In this document: positions 53,249-62,745 of the stretch, one piece after another
Layout of the letters: each line of letters starts with the position of its first letter
Numbering within the stretch: the stretch's first letter is position 1
Source: Sphingobacterium tabacisoli
GTDB lineage: Bacteria > Bacteroidota > Bacteroidia > Sphingobacteriales > Sphingobacteriaceae
Length of the DNA stretch: 64,000 nucleotides
Direction of reading: 5' to 3'
NCBI RefSeq assembly: GCF_017908035.1
Contig: NZ_JAEQMU010000001.1
Coordinates: 1,922,001 to 1,986,000 of the forward strand
Made by a program: the position numbers and the translations under genes
The notes under the pieces: generated by a model
Told to the model about the DNA's origin: nothing
The model's database searches: none
What the model saw: the letters and a program-made list of their open reading frames with translations, nothing else

Positions 53249-54382
53249 ATGATGACAATGAATCATGTAAAAATCGCTTTAATCTACACATCGGCAATTG
53301 CCCTGTTCCTGACCTCTTGTGGACCATCTACATCAGAACACCATGGAGCGGAACAGCCTGCTGTAGAAACGGATTTTATCCGCCTTGAAGTTGAAGATGT
53401 AAACACACATAAAGAATATCCCGGTGCTATAGAAGGTATTGTGAATATAGAAATCAAACCTCAGGTCACAGGCTATCTTTCGGAAGTACTGGTGCGGGAA
53501 GGAGATTTTGTGCAGAAAGGACAGACACTATTCCGTATCAGTCCGGAGGTATATACAGAGCAGGTCAAGAATGGACAGGCGGCAGTTAAAGCTGCAATAG
53601 CAGCTCAAGAAACGGCCCGCTTAGAGATCGAGAAACTAAGACCTTTGGTGGATGGCAAAGTAGTAACAGAGATACAGCTAAAAACGGCGATAGCTACTTA
53701 TGAGTCTGCCGTTGCTCAGGTCGAACAAGCTAAAGCCAGTCTCGGATCTTCAAAAATAAACGTAGACTTTACGGTAGTAAAAGCCCCAGTAAGCGGCTAC
53801 ATCGGGCGCATTCCTAATCGTAAAGGTGCCCTTGTGTCTCCTGCAGATCCTATTGCACTAACGACACTTTCGGATATCAGTTCGGTACAGGTTTATTTTT
53901 CATTGAGCGAAGCCGATTACCTCAGTTATCAAAAGTCAAACCTGCTATCCCAAAGCGGAAAACAGGTCACATTAATTCTTGCGGACGGGTCGGCTTATGA
54001 CCAACAAGGAACCTTGGAAAGCGCCAGTGGAAATATTGATAAAGCAACTGGAAGTATCACGATGAAGGCTGTCTTTAGCAATCCGCACAAATTGTTGCGT
54101 TCAGGGGGAGCAGCCAAGGTGATGCTCAACCGTACAGTCAACAATATTATCCAGCTTCCGAAATTGAGCGTTAAAGACATTCAGGATAAGTTTTTTGTAT
54201 TCAGGCTATCGGATAGCAGTACCGTAAACATGGTTCCCATCGAAATTGAAGGTGGAACAAAAGACCTCTATTTTGTCAAGGCTGGTGTACAGCAGGGCGA
54301 CAAAATAGCCATTAACAGAATCGATATGTTACAAGACGGCTTAAAAGTAGCCGCTAAGGACACGACACTATCGATTCAGTAA
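53249..54382 (+). CDS. RND efflux periplasmic adaptor (membrane fusion protein)
   Basis: This 377-residue lipoprotein (Cys24 in LTSC) is the adaptor of a tripartite RND pump. The biotinyl-lipoyl-like half motifs are visible (EIKPQVTGYLSEVLVREGDFVQKGQTLFRI and FTVVKAPVSGYIGRIPNRKGALV), with a helical hairpin between them (about residues 110-170) and beta-barrel and membrane-proximal domains after. It connects the AcrB-like pump and the outer-membrane channel encoded just downstream. A LytTR-type site pair lies ahead of its start. Confidence 0.94.
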   Translation: MMTMNHVKIALIYTSAIALFLTSCGPSTSEHHGAEQPAVETDFIRLEVEDVNTHKEYPGAIEGIVNIEIKPQVTGYLSEVLVREGDFVQKGQTLFRISPEVYTEQVKNGQAAVKAAIAAQETARLEIEKLRPLVDGKVVTEIQLKTAIATYESAVAQVEQAKASLGSSKINVDFTVVKAPVSGYIGRIPNRKGALVSPADPIALTTLSDISSVQVYFSLSEADYLSYQKSNLLSQSGKQVTLILADGSAYDQQGTLESASGNIDKATGSITMKAVFSNPHKLLRSGGAAKVMLNRTVNNIIQLPKLSVKDIQDKFFVFRLSDSSTVNMVPIEIEGGTKDLYFVKAGVQQGDKIAINRIDMLQDGLKVAAKDTTLSIQ

Positions 54383-54402
54383 GCAAAGCTAATACAAGTA
54401 TC

Positions 54403-57400
54403 ATGTTAAAGAAATTTATAGACCGTCCGGTACTCGCGACGGTAATCTCCATAATCATTGTAATACTGGGTGTACTGGGCCTTAGCCGACTGGCTATCAC
54501 CCGATTCCCAGATATTGCTCCTCCTACCGTATCCGTTTGGGGTTCATTCCCTGGTGGTAATAGTGAAACGGTAATCCGTTCGGTCGTCACACCGCTTGAG
54601 GAACAGATCAATGGTGTAGAGGATATGGAATACATGCGGTCCACAGCCAGCAATGACGGTTCCTTTTCGATCACTATTGTATTCAAACAAGGGGTAAATC
54701 CTGACCAGGCGGCTGTCAACGTGCAGAACCGCGTACAACAGGCTACACCGATCCTACCTCAGGAAGTTGTCCGCATGGGACTCACCACATCCAAACAACA
54801 AAACAGTATGGTTTTGCTGTTCAACCTGTACACGGAAGATAACTCACGCTATGATGAGACTTTCTTACAGAACTATGCCAATATCAACCTACTGCCACAG
54901 ATAAAGAGGGTAAAAGGCGTTGGAAAGGCAGAGGTATACGGTATGAAAGACTATTCGATGCGTATCTGGCTGGATCCACAAAAAATGGCGTCCCATGGGC
55001 TTCAGCCTTCGGATATATCGGCAGCAATTGCTGACCAAAGCTTGGAAGCTGCACCAGGAAAACTAGGCGTAGAATCAAATGCCGCGTTGGAATATGTCAT
55101 TCGCTATAAAGGAAAGAAAAATCTTCCTGAGCAATATGAAGATATCATTGTCAAAAATGAGGAGTCGAATGTAGTACGTCTTCGCGATGTAGCCCGGATT
55201 GAATTTGGGTCGATATCCTATAGTGGAGACAACACTACCAATGGCAAAAATGCGGTATCCGTAGCTATCATGCAGGCTACAGGTTCTAATGCCAATGAGA
55301 TTGAGATAGGTATCAACAAAGAAGTTGAAAAATTGTCTAAATCTTTTCCTCCTGGCGTTAAATACTCTAAGGTAATCAGTTCGAAAGAACGCCTTGATGA
55401 GGCTACCAGTCAGGTAAAAGCGACTTTAATAGAAGCCTTTATACTGGTATTTATCATTGTATTCTTGTTTTTACAAGACTTGCGGTCGACTATCATTCCT
55501 GCTATAGCTGTTCCGGTAGCGATTATAGGGACTTTCTTTTTCCTATTGGTATTTGGCTTTACAATCAATGTGCTGACCCTATTCGCTCTTGTACTTGCTA
55601 TCGGAATTGTGGTCGATGACGCTATCGTCGTCGTAGAGGCTGTGCATGGCAAAATGGAAGGCACCAACCTCAGCCCTCGAGAGGCTACTTATGGCGCTAT
55701 GGGTGAGATCACCGGAGCTGTAATCTCCATCACCTTAGTGATGTCTGCGGTATTTGTACCGATTGGTTTTATGTCTGGTTCGGCAGGTCTCTTCTATAAG
55801 CAATTTGCGTATACACTAGCTATCGCTATTATTATATCGGCAGTCAATGCCCTGACGCTTACTCCTGCCCTATGTGCATTGTTCTTGAAAAATGATCATG
55901 CAGAAGGACATGACAATAGGAAGAAAGGTTTTGTGAAACGGTTCACAACGGCATTCAACGCTGGATTTGAGAACCTAACCGGAAAGTATGTATCGGGTAT
56001 CCAACTTTTATTCCGAAAGAAATGGCTTGCGGGTGGAATGATTATAGGGACGATCGGACTAGCGGGATTTCTCATGATGAGTACCCCAAAGAGTTTTGTA
56101 CCTATGGAAGATGATGGTTTACTGATGTATGTCCTTAACATGCCTCCAGGAACGGGGTTAAGTAAAACAACCGAAGTGGCAGAGAAAATCAATGAAATGT
56201 TGAAAAGCAACGAAGCTATACAAGAAAACACATCCATCACCGGTTTCAATCTACTAAGTGGTAGTGCTGGATCAGGATATGGTATGGGATTCGTCAAACT
56301 CAAGCCTCAAAAGGAACGTGGCGCGGTTAAGGATGTCAATGTCATCACAGAAGCGATCTCTCAACAATTAACAGCGGTAAAGGAAGGTACTATTCTTACT
56401 TTTAGAATGCCTCCAGTAGAGGGATATGGTATTACAAATGACGCCGAGATTGCGCTACAAGACAGAGTGGGGCGTAGTCCACAGGTTCTAAAAGCTAAAG
56501 CTGATGAATTAATTGGGGAATTGATGGCTACACCTGGTGTTGCTTACGCCTATACCATGTTTCGTACAGACTATCCACAATTGGAACTGGAAGTCGATGA
56601 AGACAAGGCAAAACAAATGCAAGTAAGTGTTGCAGGGCTGTTAAATACGATCCAGACTTATTTTTCGGGTGATCAATCGGCAGATTTTTCCCGCTTTGGA
56701 AAATTCTACCGGGTGAGCATAAAGTCCGATGGCGTATTCCGTATGGATGAACAAGCTTTCAACAATGTATTTGTAAGAAGTCAAACGGGAGAAATGGTAC
56801 CTGTCAATACATTGGTAACATTAAACAAGGTTTATGGTCCGGAAGCAGTCAATAGGTACAATCTCTACAATGCACTGACGATTAATGTATCTCCACAACC
56901 TGGGATCAGTAATGGAGAGCTTATGAGTCGTATAGAGCCGATACTTGACCGCTTACCTTCGGACTATAGCTATGAATGGACAGGGCTTAGTCTCGAAGAA
57001 AAGTCAGCAGGTAATCAAACGATTATCATACTTAGTTTATGTATATTCTTTGTTTATCTGATTCTTTCAGCACAGTATGAAAGTTACCTTCTTCCGCTTT
57101 CTGTCATTTTATCGATTCCTACTGGAGTGATCGGTGCTTTCCTTGGAATACGGGCTATCGGTCTAGACAATAACATCTTTGTTCAGGTAAGTTTGATTAT
57201 GCTGGTCGGACTACTTGCCAAGAATGCGATTCTAATTGTCGAATATGCAGTACAACGTAGAAAAACAGGATTATCGATTATAGAATCGGCTATCGCCGGG
57301 GCACAGTCGCGTCTACGTCCTATTGTGATGACGTCTCTCGCCTTTATAGCAGGTATGATTCCATTGATGGCTTCATCCGGAGGAATGGCAGTTGGAAATA

Positions 57401-57549
57401 TTTCGATCAGTATCAGCGCGGCTCTGGGCATGCTGAGCGGTGTGATACTTGGGGTATTTATTATCCCCGTTCTATATGCATTGTTCCAATTTTTACAAGA
57501 GAAGGCATCTGGAAAAAAAACACAGCATGAGATAAATACTAAATCATAA
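54403..57549 (+). CDS. RND multidrug efflux permease (HAE1/AcrB type)
   Basis: This 1048-residue inner-membrane pump has the AcrB/MexB size and pattern: MLKKFIDRPVLATVISIIIVILG at the N-terminus, ITRFPDIAPPTVSVWGSFPGG in the porter domain, and proton-relay aspartates in LAIGIVVDDAIVVVEAV of helix 4. Its C-terminal repeat has a matching LVGLLAKNAILIVEYAV in helix 10. It exports hydrophobic compounds using the proton gradient; substrates are unknown. It starts 20 bp after the adaptor gene and is followed 14 bp later by the channel gene. Confidence 0.96.
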   Translation: MLKKFIDRPVLATVISIIIVILGVLGLSRLAITRFPDIAPPTVSVWGSFPGGNSETVIRSVVTPLEEQINGVEDMEYMRSTASNDGSFSITIVFKQGVNPDQAAVNVQNRVQQATPILPQEVVRMGLTTSKQQNSMVLLFNLYTEDNSRYDETFLQNYANINLLPQIKRVKGVGKAEVYGMKDYSMRIWLDPQKMASHGLQPSDISAAIADQSLEAAPGKLGVESNAALEYVIRYKGKKNLPEQYEDIIVKNEESNVVRLRDVARIEFGSISYSGDNTTNGKNAVSVAIMQATGSNANEIEIGINKEVEKLSKSFPPGVKYSKVISSKERLDEATSQVKATLIEAFILVFIIVFLFLQDLRSTIIPAIAVPVAIIGTFFFLLVFGFTINVLTLFALVLAIGIVVDDAIVVVEAVHGKMEGTNLSPREATYGAMGEITGAVISITLVMSAVFVPIGFMSGSAGLFYKQFAYTLAIAIIISAVNALTLTPALCALFLKNDHAEGHDNRKKGFVKRFTTAFNAGFENLTGKYVSGIQLLFRKKWLAGGMIIGTIGLAGFLMMSTPKSFVPMEDDGLLMYVLNMPPGTGLSKTTEVAEKINEMLKSNEAIQENTSITGFNLLSGSAGSGYGMGFVKLKPQKERGAVKDVNVITEAISQQLTAVKEGTILTFRMPPVEGYGITNDAEIALQDRVGRSPQVLKAKADELIGELMATPGVAYAYTMFRTDYPQLELEVDEDKAKQMQVSVAGLLNTIQTYFSGDQSADFSRFGKFYRVSIKSDGVFRMDEQAFNNVFVRSQTGEMVPVNTLVTLNKVYGPEAVNRYNLYNALTINVSPQPGISNGELMSRIEPILDRLPSDYSYEWTGLSLEEKSAGNQTIIILSLCIFFVYLILSAQYESYLLPLSVILSIPTGVIGAFLGIRAIGLDNNIFVQVSLIMLVGLLAKNAILIVEYAVQRRKTGLSIIESAIAGAQSRLRPIVMTSLAFIAGMIPLMASSGGMAVGNISISISAALGMLSGVILGVFIIPVLYALFQFLQEKASGKKTQHEINTKS

Positions 57550-57563
57550 TACAAAGGAACACC

Positions 57564-58964
57564 ATGAAAATATTATATAGCGCAATCGCAACCATTCTGT
57601 TTGTGAGTTCCTGCTCGGTAACACAGCAATACAAACGCCCTGAGCTCGATTTGCCCGAGAACTACCGCACAGACTTAACACTGACGGCGGATAGCATACA
57701 ACTACCCTGGAAATCATTTTTCCAGGACCCGTTGTTGATTACCTTAATCAATAAGGCGCTCGAGAACAATCATGACTTGCAGATGGCTCTAAAAAGCATA
57801 GATCAACTCGATTTACTGATGAAGCAGGCTAAACTGGCCTTGCTTCCTACTGCTGCTTTTAATGCTAATGGTAGTAGAGGTTGGTCATCGAACAATAGTC
57901 TAAATGGAGCTATGAGCAGTCAGTTTACAAACAGCAAATACATAGACGACTATAACGCTGGAATAACTGTTTCTTGGGAGGCAGATATCTGGGGCAAATC
58001 CCAACTGTATAAGGAACAGGCTAGAGCTTCTTATTTCGGACAAAAGGAAAATTATGCTGCATTACGTACCCGTATCATTGCTCAGGTAGCTCAGGCCTAC
58101 TACCGCTTGATAGCGCTGGACGAACAATTGAAAATAGCACAGGAAAACGTAAAACTAAGTGAGGAGCTACTACGTATCACACATCTGCAATATCAGTCAG
58201 GTCAGGTCAACTCGCTCGCTATTGAACAATCGGAAGCACAGAAGAAAACCGCAGAACTGATTGTACCGCTTTCAATACAATCAATTAACGTTCAAGAAAA
58301 TGCATTATTGATTCTATGTGGTATGTATCCCGACCGTGTACAACGAGGAGTGCAATTGGTTAACCTCCTCCCTCAGGGACTATTCAATACGGGTGTGCCG
58401 GCACATCTGTTGAGCCGACGTCCAGACCTAAAGGCTGCAGAATATGACGTCATAGCACTTAATGCCAAAACCGGACTTGCAAAAACGGCAATGTATCCTT
58501 CATTAAGTCTTTCGGCTCAAGCTGGATTAAACTCTTTCTTATTTAAAAACTGGTTCGATTTACCGGGGTCAATTACAAAAAATCTTGCGGCAAATCTAAC
58601 GCAACCTATATTCCAAAAGAAAGAACTGCAAACAGCCTATCAAACAGCCGTATTGGAGCAGGAGAAAGCTGCTATACAATTTCAAAAGACGACCCTGCTA
58701 GCGGTAGCTGAGGTATCTGACGGCCTGGCCAACTATAAAGGAAGTTCAGATAGGTTAGCTTTGACATTGGAAAGAGGTTTAGCTTTGGATAAAGCTACAA
58801 ATGATGCCCTGCTGTTGTATAAAAGCGGTATGGCAACCTATCTCGAAGTCATAAGTGCGCAGAATGCTAAACTGCAGAATGATCTGGAGCGCAATAATCT
58901 TGAACAGGAAAAACTAAATAGTATAATTGACCTGTACCGTTCGTTGGGAGGCGGTGCAGAATAA
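57564..58964 (+). CDS. Outer-membrane efflux channel, OprM/NodT type
   Basis: This 466-residue lipoprotein (Cys17 in SSC) has the two tandem outer-membrane-efflux-protein repeats of OprM-type channels: LINKALENNHDLQMALKSI in the first half and LSRRPDLKAAEYDVIALNAKTGLAKTAMYPSLSLSA in the second. It completes the adaptor-pump-channel set and is the last gene of that operon. A strong terminator follows directly after the stop codon. Confidence 0.95.
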   Translation: MKILYSAIATILFVSSCSVTQQYKRPELDLPENYRTDLTLTADSIQLPWKSFFQDPLLITLINKALENNHDLQMALKSIDQLDLLMKQAKLALLPTAAFNANGSRGWSSNNSLNGAMSSQFTNSKYIDDYNAGITVSWEADIWGKSQLYKEQARASYFGQKENYAALRTRIIAQVAQAYYRLIALDEQLKIAQENVKLSEELLRITHLQYQSGQVNSLAIEQSEAQKKTAELIVPLSIQSINVQENALLILCGMYPDRVQRGVQLVNLLPQGLFNTGVPAHLLSRRPDLKAAEYDVIALNAKTGLAKTAMYPSLSLSAQAGLNSFLFKNWFDLPGSITKNLAANLTQPIFQKKELQTAYQTAVLEQEKAAIQFQKTTLLAVAEVSDGLANYKGSSDRLALTLERGLALDKATNDALLLYKSGMATYLEVISAQNAKLQNDLERNNLEQEKLNSIIDLYRSLGGGAE

Positions 58965-59003
58965 ACAATAAAAAGCGGTCTTTAGGACCGCTTTTTATTG
59001 TTT
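58963..59003. terminator. Strong bidirectional terminator with an 18-bp stem
   Basis: An 18-base left arm (58963-58980, ending GCGGTC) pairs perfectly with the right arm (58986-59003, beginning GACCGC) around the loop TTTAG. The arms include A-rich and T-rich tracts, so it can act in both directions. Both ends overlap the stop codons of the efflux channel gene and of the WG-repeat gene. Confidence 0.85.
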
Positions 59004-61302
59004 ATTCTTTTTCTTTGGCTCTGACCAGAGCTTTATTACCATCTTTATCCATTACATAATACCAGCCATCCTTTTTCACGATAATGGGCCATGTTTTGTC
59101 TTTACCGTGATAATTTCTACGGATGTCATCATAAATAGCAGGGACAACCCTATTTCCGTTTTTATCGGCCATACCTGACTTCCCGTCCTGCGTAAGCATA
59201 ATATTCGGATAGCTGGCACTCAGCTCTACATAATCAAAAATAGGTTCCAGTAAGATATGACCGTCACGACGTGCCAAGCCATAGTGCGTTCCCTTCTGTA
59301 TTTGCAAAATACCGTCTTCGCTCCCTGTGGCATACACATTATCATACTCAAAAGGCAATACCACGCGACCTGCTACATCAATCATCCCATATTTATATTT
59401 CCTTCTTTCACCTTCTCTCCCGACATCACGCTTAGCAGCCAATGCCACTCCTTCATAGAATGCATCGACCTGCTCTATGCCCTCGAATCGCTTTTCTTCC
59501 CCGCGGTCATTGATAAACAGATTTCCTTCTTCACCGTATATTTTCTTCAATCCGCTGTAAAATCCGCCATGATTTTTATCATTGTAGGTCGGAAAACGAA
59601 GTAAGTTATACCCTGCATCAGTCCTCCATGTTGGATTTTTATAGATCAGTCTACCTTGTAAATCGACCAGCTTATACTCCTTATTCTGCATCTCGAGCAG
59701 CCAATAGCGATTATCTAATAAATGACATTCCGCTATTTGCTGTAATAAGGTGTCCATCCGATTTTGCTTTATATTATAACTGTAAAAAGCATTATCATAG
59801 TTTTCCAAACGCTTACGCACCAGCATCCACTCTTCATTTAGTATATCGATATACTGCTCAGCCATTGGTATAATTAGCTTCTTCGTCTCCAGATCGAAGA
59901 GCCCTATTTGCTCGAGGTAACTTCCTTCCCGTTTCCCTTTAGAGAAAGCCAAATACCGTTTAAGCACCTGAGGTTGGTATTCTACGCCCCTATTTGAAAA
60001 CTGATAGGAGTTTTCAACAACATAATCCAGAGGAAGAATTTCCTCACCAAGCTCATCAGCTACTCCTATTTTACCTTGATTTTCTACTCGATAGACCGTC
60101 TTTCCATTATAGTAATGTGCGTCTATACCGCTATACTTGCCCATAGGAAGAATGGATTCCCCTTCCCAGTTATAAATCCCCTTCTGTCCGTCATTCATTG
60201 CTGCTATTAAATAAGGCATTTTATGAACTTCACTTTCGTAGTCCATACGGGCTTTCCATTTGGGATCACGATCGTAAGCACTCTCTCGTCCGCCCAAAGA
60301 AATCGTTGGGACAGATTCATCGGTATATCTGCCATCAGCCTTTAAGAAGCTGACTTCATCGTATTTAAAATCAAGCACTATCTCTCCTTGTGCGCCAATC
60401 ACACCATATTGCCCCTTCTTTTTTGCTCTCGCTAGATTACGATTAAATCCGCCAATATACTCCAACGAAGCTGGTACAATCACCTGCTTGGACACAGGGT
60501 CTATAATGCCTAAATAATCCTTTTCTTTAAACACCAATAGACTAGATCCTTGGATAGCCCGATAGAGCTCATGTCCGGAGATCAGCACATTCCCGGCAGT
60601 ATCAAAGACATAGGAACAAGTTGAGATATTCGCTTCAAAGCGGACCTCCTCCCCATCGTAAAGTATACGCATATAATCATCGTACTTTATAGGAATAATG
60701 ACATCACCTGTCGCTTTTGCCAATCCGGCCTGTTCGCCGTTCCTAATCTCTACGAAATCATCATTATAGAAATTTGTTACATACTCGAATTGTGGTTCTT
60801 GTAATAATTGTCCTGTTTGCGCGGAAACCCAGCCCCATACTCCTTTTCGAGATACTGCTATCACTGCCTTATTGATGACTTTAGCGTCTTCGTAATCAAA
60901 GGGAACAATAATATTTCCTTGTTCGTCTGCTACCCCAACGCTACCTTTACGCTTCAAAACCGCAAATTTATAGTCATAAGCTATCCCTTCCTCCCATTGT
61001 CCTTCATAACGTGTCTCGAGCTTGATATGATCGTATACACAGGGCAACAGTACTTTTCCATCCTCTCTCAACATACCATATTTACCGTCCTTAACAACAA
61101 CAAACAAATCTGAAGCATGCTCTTCGACGTCATCGATCCAAAAATCACTGGATGGATGGTAATAATAAGTTTTACCTGATTTCTTAATTTTCATTAGGGG
61201 AGAAAGGTAGTCCCCGAACTCTATAGATTCTACAACTTGATATTCCTGAGTGTAACTCAAGCTAAACTGAAATAATAAAAAAAGGCAGATCAGGTACTTC
61301 AT
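59002..61302 (-). CDS. WG-repeat-containing exported protein
   Basis: Started at the ATG at 61302 (MKYLICLFLLF), this is a 766-residue protein with a signal peptide and about a dozen WG-type repeats of 35-50 residues, with a core of KYGMLREDGKVLLPCVYDHI, VGVADEQGNIIVPFDYED, QYGVIGAQGEIVLDFKYDEV, KYGMIDVAGRVVLPFEYDNV and SGMADKNGNRVVPAIYDDI. A TTG at 61311 would add 3 residues. WG repeats are beta-rich and are thought to mediate protein interaction. Function unknown. It converges with the efflux operon. Confidence 0.88.
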   Translation of the reverse strand: MKYLICLFLLFQFSLSYTQEYQVVESIEFGDYLSPLMKIKKSGKTYYYHPSSDFWIDDVEEHASDLFVVVKDGKYGMLREDGKVLLPCVYDHIKLETRYEGQWEEGIAYDYKFAVLKRKGSVGVADEQGNIIVPFDYEDAKVINKAVIAVSRKGVWGWVSAQTGQLLQEPQFEYVTNFYNDDFVEIRNGEQAGLAKATGDVIIPIKYDDYMRILYDGEEVRFEANISTCSYVFDTAGNVLISGHELYRAIQGSSLLVFKEKDYLGIIDPVSKQVIVPASLEYIGGFNRNLARAKKKGQYGVIGAQGEIVLDFKYDEVSFLKADGRYTDESVPTISLGGRESAYDRDPKWKARMDYESEVHKMPYLIAAMNDGQKGIYNWEGESILPMGKYSGIDAHYYNGKTVYRVENQGKIGVADELGEEILPLDYVVENSYQFSNRGVEYQPQVLKRYLAFSKGKREGSYLEQIGLFDLETKKLIIPMAEQYIDILNEEWMLVRKRLENYDNAFYSYNIKQNRMDTLLQQIAECHLLDNRYWLLEMQNKEYKLVDLQGRLIYKNPTWRTDAGYNLLRFPTYNDKNHGGFYSGLKKIYGEEGNLFINDRGEEKRFEGIEQVDAFYEGVALAAKRDVGREGERRKYKYGMIDVAGRVVLPFEYDNVYATGSEDGILQIQKGTHYGLARRDGHILLEPIFDYVELSASYPNIMLTQDGKSGMADKNGNRVVPAIYDDIRRNYHGKDKTWPIIVKKDGWYYVMDKDGNKALVRAKEKE

Positions 61303-61439
61303 ATACAACAAAATATACTCAAATATCGCTATTATTTGTCACTATAAAATCCCTGAATACAGTTAATCTATAGTTTATAACAGCCCTACCTGAGTATAGT
61401 TCTAGCCCTCCAACCTCCCATCAAAAGACCAGATAAGCA

Positions 61440-61928
61440 TCAATGAAGTAAGAAAGCCATTACCCAACCTGTTACATATAATCCCAATCCATACATAAAA
61501 TGTGCCTGCAAGCTCCGAACACGGGCTAAGCTTGGATTTGGTGTCTTTGAGGCAGCTACTCCAAAGCCAAACGCTGGTTGCATAATGAACCAAGGGGCGA
61601 ATGTAGTACCTAAACCAATCAACATCGCTGGCCAAAATGTAGGCGCAGAGAGCCAATCGATTCCCCATATCACCAATAACAGGTAAGCAAACGCTATTCC
61701 TATCGAATAATGGGCCAACCAGCCGATCTGTCTTTCTTTCCAGAAAGGTATTGCTTTTAAAATAGATTCATGGTAGAATGTACCTCTTGTAATATGTCCA
61801 ATCCACCGCCCCAACAATGCATAATCCAACGATGGGATCTGCCATACTTTTTTTAGAACTACAGCAAAGACATCCATCACGATGGTGGCGCCGATACCTA
61901 ATACAAGTGCGTAAAATAGTGTTATCAT
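61440..61928 (-). CDS. DUF2938 membrane protein
   Basis: This 162-residue inner-membrane protein has four to five predicted helices and the layout of DUF2938: ATIVMDVFAVVLKKVWQIPSLDYALLGRWIGH at the N-terminus, HYSIGIAFAYLLLVIWG, TTFAPWFIMQPAFGFGVAASKTPNP and HFMYGLGLYVTGW. The function of this family is unknown. It is divergent from the thioredoxin operon and has no close partner on its own strand. Confidence 0.87.
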   Translation of the reverse strand: MITLFYALVLGIGATIVMDVFAVVLKKVWQIPSLDYALLGRWIGHITRGTFYHESILKAIPFWKERQIGWLAHYSIGIAFAYLLLVIWGIDWLSAPTFWPAMLIGLGTTFAPWFIMQPAFGFGVAASKTPNPSLARVRSLQAHFMYGLGLYVTGWVMAFLLH

Positions 61929-62074
61929 ATCTCCTTAATTATAATCTAATACAGCAAATGTAAGCGATATGAGACTTTGTACAGGAACACAAAACAGAGC
62001 AAAAACAGGACAAATCAAAGCATTAAATATTCTTGATTGATACACCTGTGATATGTACCGTTTTTGCTAGCAAA

Positions 62075-62088
62075 TGTATAATTATACA
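62075..62088. promoter_or_regulatory. Perfect 14-bp palindrome upstream of the thioredoxin operon
   Basis: TGTATAATTATACA is fully self-complementary. It lies 14 bases ahead of the -7 element of the thioredoxin operon, so a protein bound there would overlap the -33 region. It is a good candidate operator for a redox-responsive repressor, although no regulator gene is visible in the window. Confidence 0.45.
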
Positions 62089-62102
62089 AATCATACTCAC
62101 TC

Positions 62103-62110
62103 TAACTTTG
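62103..62110 (+). promoter_or_regulatory. -7 promoter element (TAACTTTG) of the thioredoxin operon
   Basis: TAACTTTG matches TAnnTTTG. Transcription would start near 62117, 14 bases before the ATG at 62131, so the frame start at 62074 lies upstream of the mRNA. Confidence 0.55.
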
Positions 62111-62130
62111 TAGTACTAAAGAATAACAAA

Positions 62131-62412
62131 ATGCAAAAAGAAACCCACAACCTGAAACTGCTGCAATTTTACGCAGACTGGTGTCAGCCCTGCCAAATGA
62201 TGATGCCTATCGTAGCATCAATAAAGGAAAAAGAATATGATTTCCTTGAGATATTACAATACAACGTGGACGAAGAGGCCTTCCTGTCTCAGAAATATAA
62301 CATACGATCAATCCCTACAGTGGTCGTTTTAAAAAACAATGAAGAGGTTTGGCGATATACAGGTCCAATGCGTGCCAGTGAACTCGAAGAGATACTATTA
62401 TCCTTGCGCTAG
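62131..62412 (+). CDS. Thioredoxin-like protein with WCQPC active site
   Basis: Started at the ATG at 62131, this is a 93-residue thioredoxin-fold protein. The active site is WCQPC (Trp17, Cys18, Cys21) instead of the canonical WCGPC; the conserved cis-proline region SIPTVVVLKN and the rest of the fold are present. The change of the residue between the cysteines normally shifts the redox potential. The protein is cytoplasmic (no signal peptide). It is the first gene of the redox operon, 37 bp before the second thioredoxin gene. Confidence 0.88.
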   Translation: MQKETHNLKLLQFYADWCQPCQMMMPIVASIKEKEYDFLEILQYNVDEEAFLSQKYNIRSIPTVVVLKNNEEVWRYTGPMRASELEEILLSLR

Positions 62413-62449
62413 ACATATTCCATTTTTACACATTTAATCAAAATACAAC

Positions 62450-62743
62450 ATGAGTTTCTTAGATCAAAAAAGCGACAAGCCTATATTTATGCAATTTACA
62501 GCAATATGGTGTGGTCCCTGCCGCATGCTAAACCCTATCGTTGATAAAATCAAGGTCCATAAGTCTGAAGATGTAAATTTTATGCGCATAGATGTCGATA
62601 CTCAAAGTAATATCGCGGAGGAATTCAGTATACGTGGTGTACCGACTATGATTTTACTGGACAAAGAGGGAAAAATAAGCTGGAGACATACGGGCTTAGC
62701 TTCTGAAAAAGAAATCCTGAACCATATCGAAAATATTCTATAA
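62450..62743 (+). CDS. Thioredoxin (canonical WCGPC)
   Basis: This 97-residue cytoplasmic thioredoxin has the canonical WCGPC active site (Trp20, Cys21, Cys24) and the cis-proline loop VRG[V]PTMILLD. It reduces disulfides in target proteins and is recycled by the reductase encoded 2 bp downstream. It is shorter than typical thioredoxin (about 105) because of a short N-terminus. It is the second of two thioredoxins of this operon; they are only distantly similar, so not a recent duplication. Confidence 0.9.
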   Translation: MSFLDQKSDKPIFMQFTAIWCGPCRMLNPIVDKIKVHKSEDVNFMRIDVDTQSNIAEEFSIRGVPTMILLDKEGKISWRHTGLASEKEILNHIENIL

Positions 62744-62745
62744 CT

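Noticed and set aside
61402..61668. 88-codon minus-strand frame
   Set aside because: It is a shifted-frame shadow of the DUF2938 gene, which has the family pattern.
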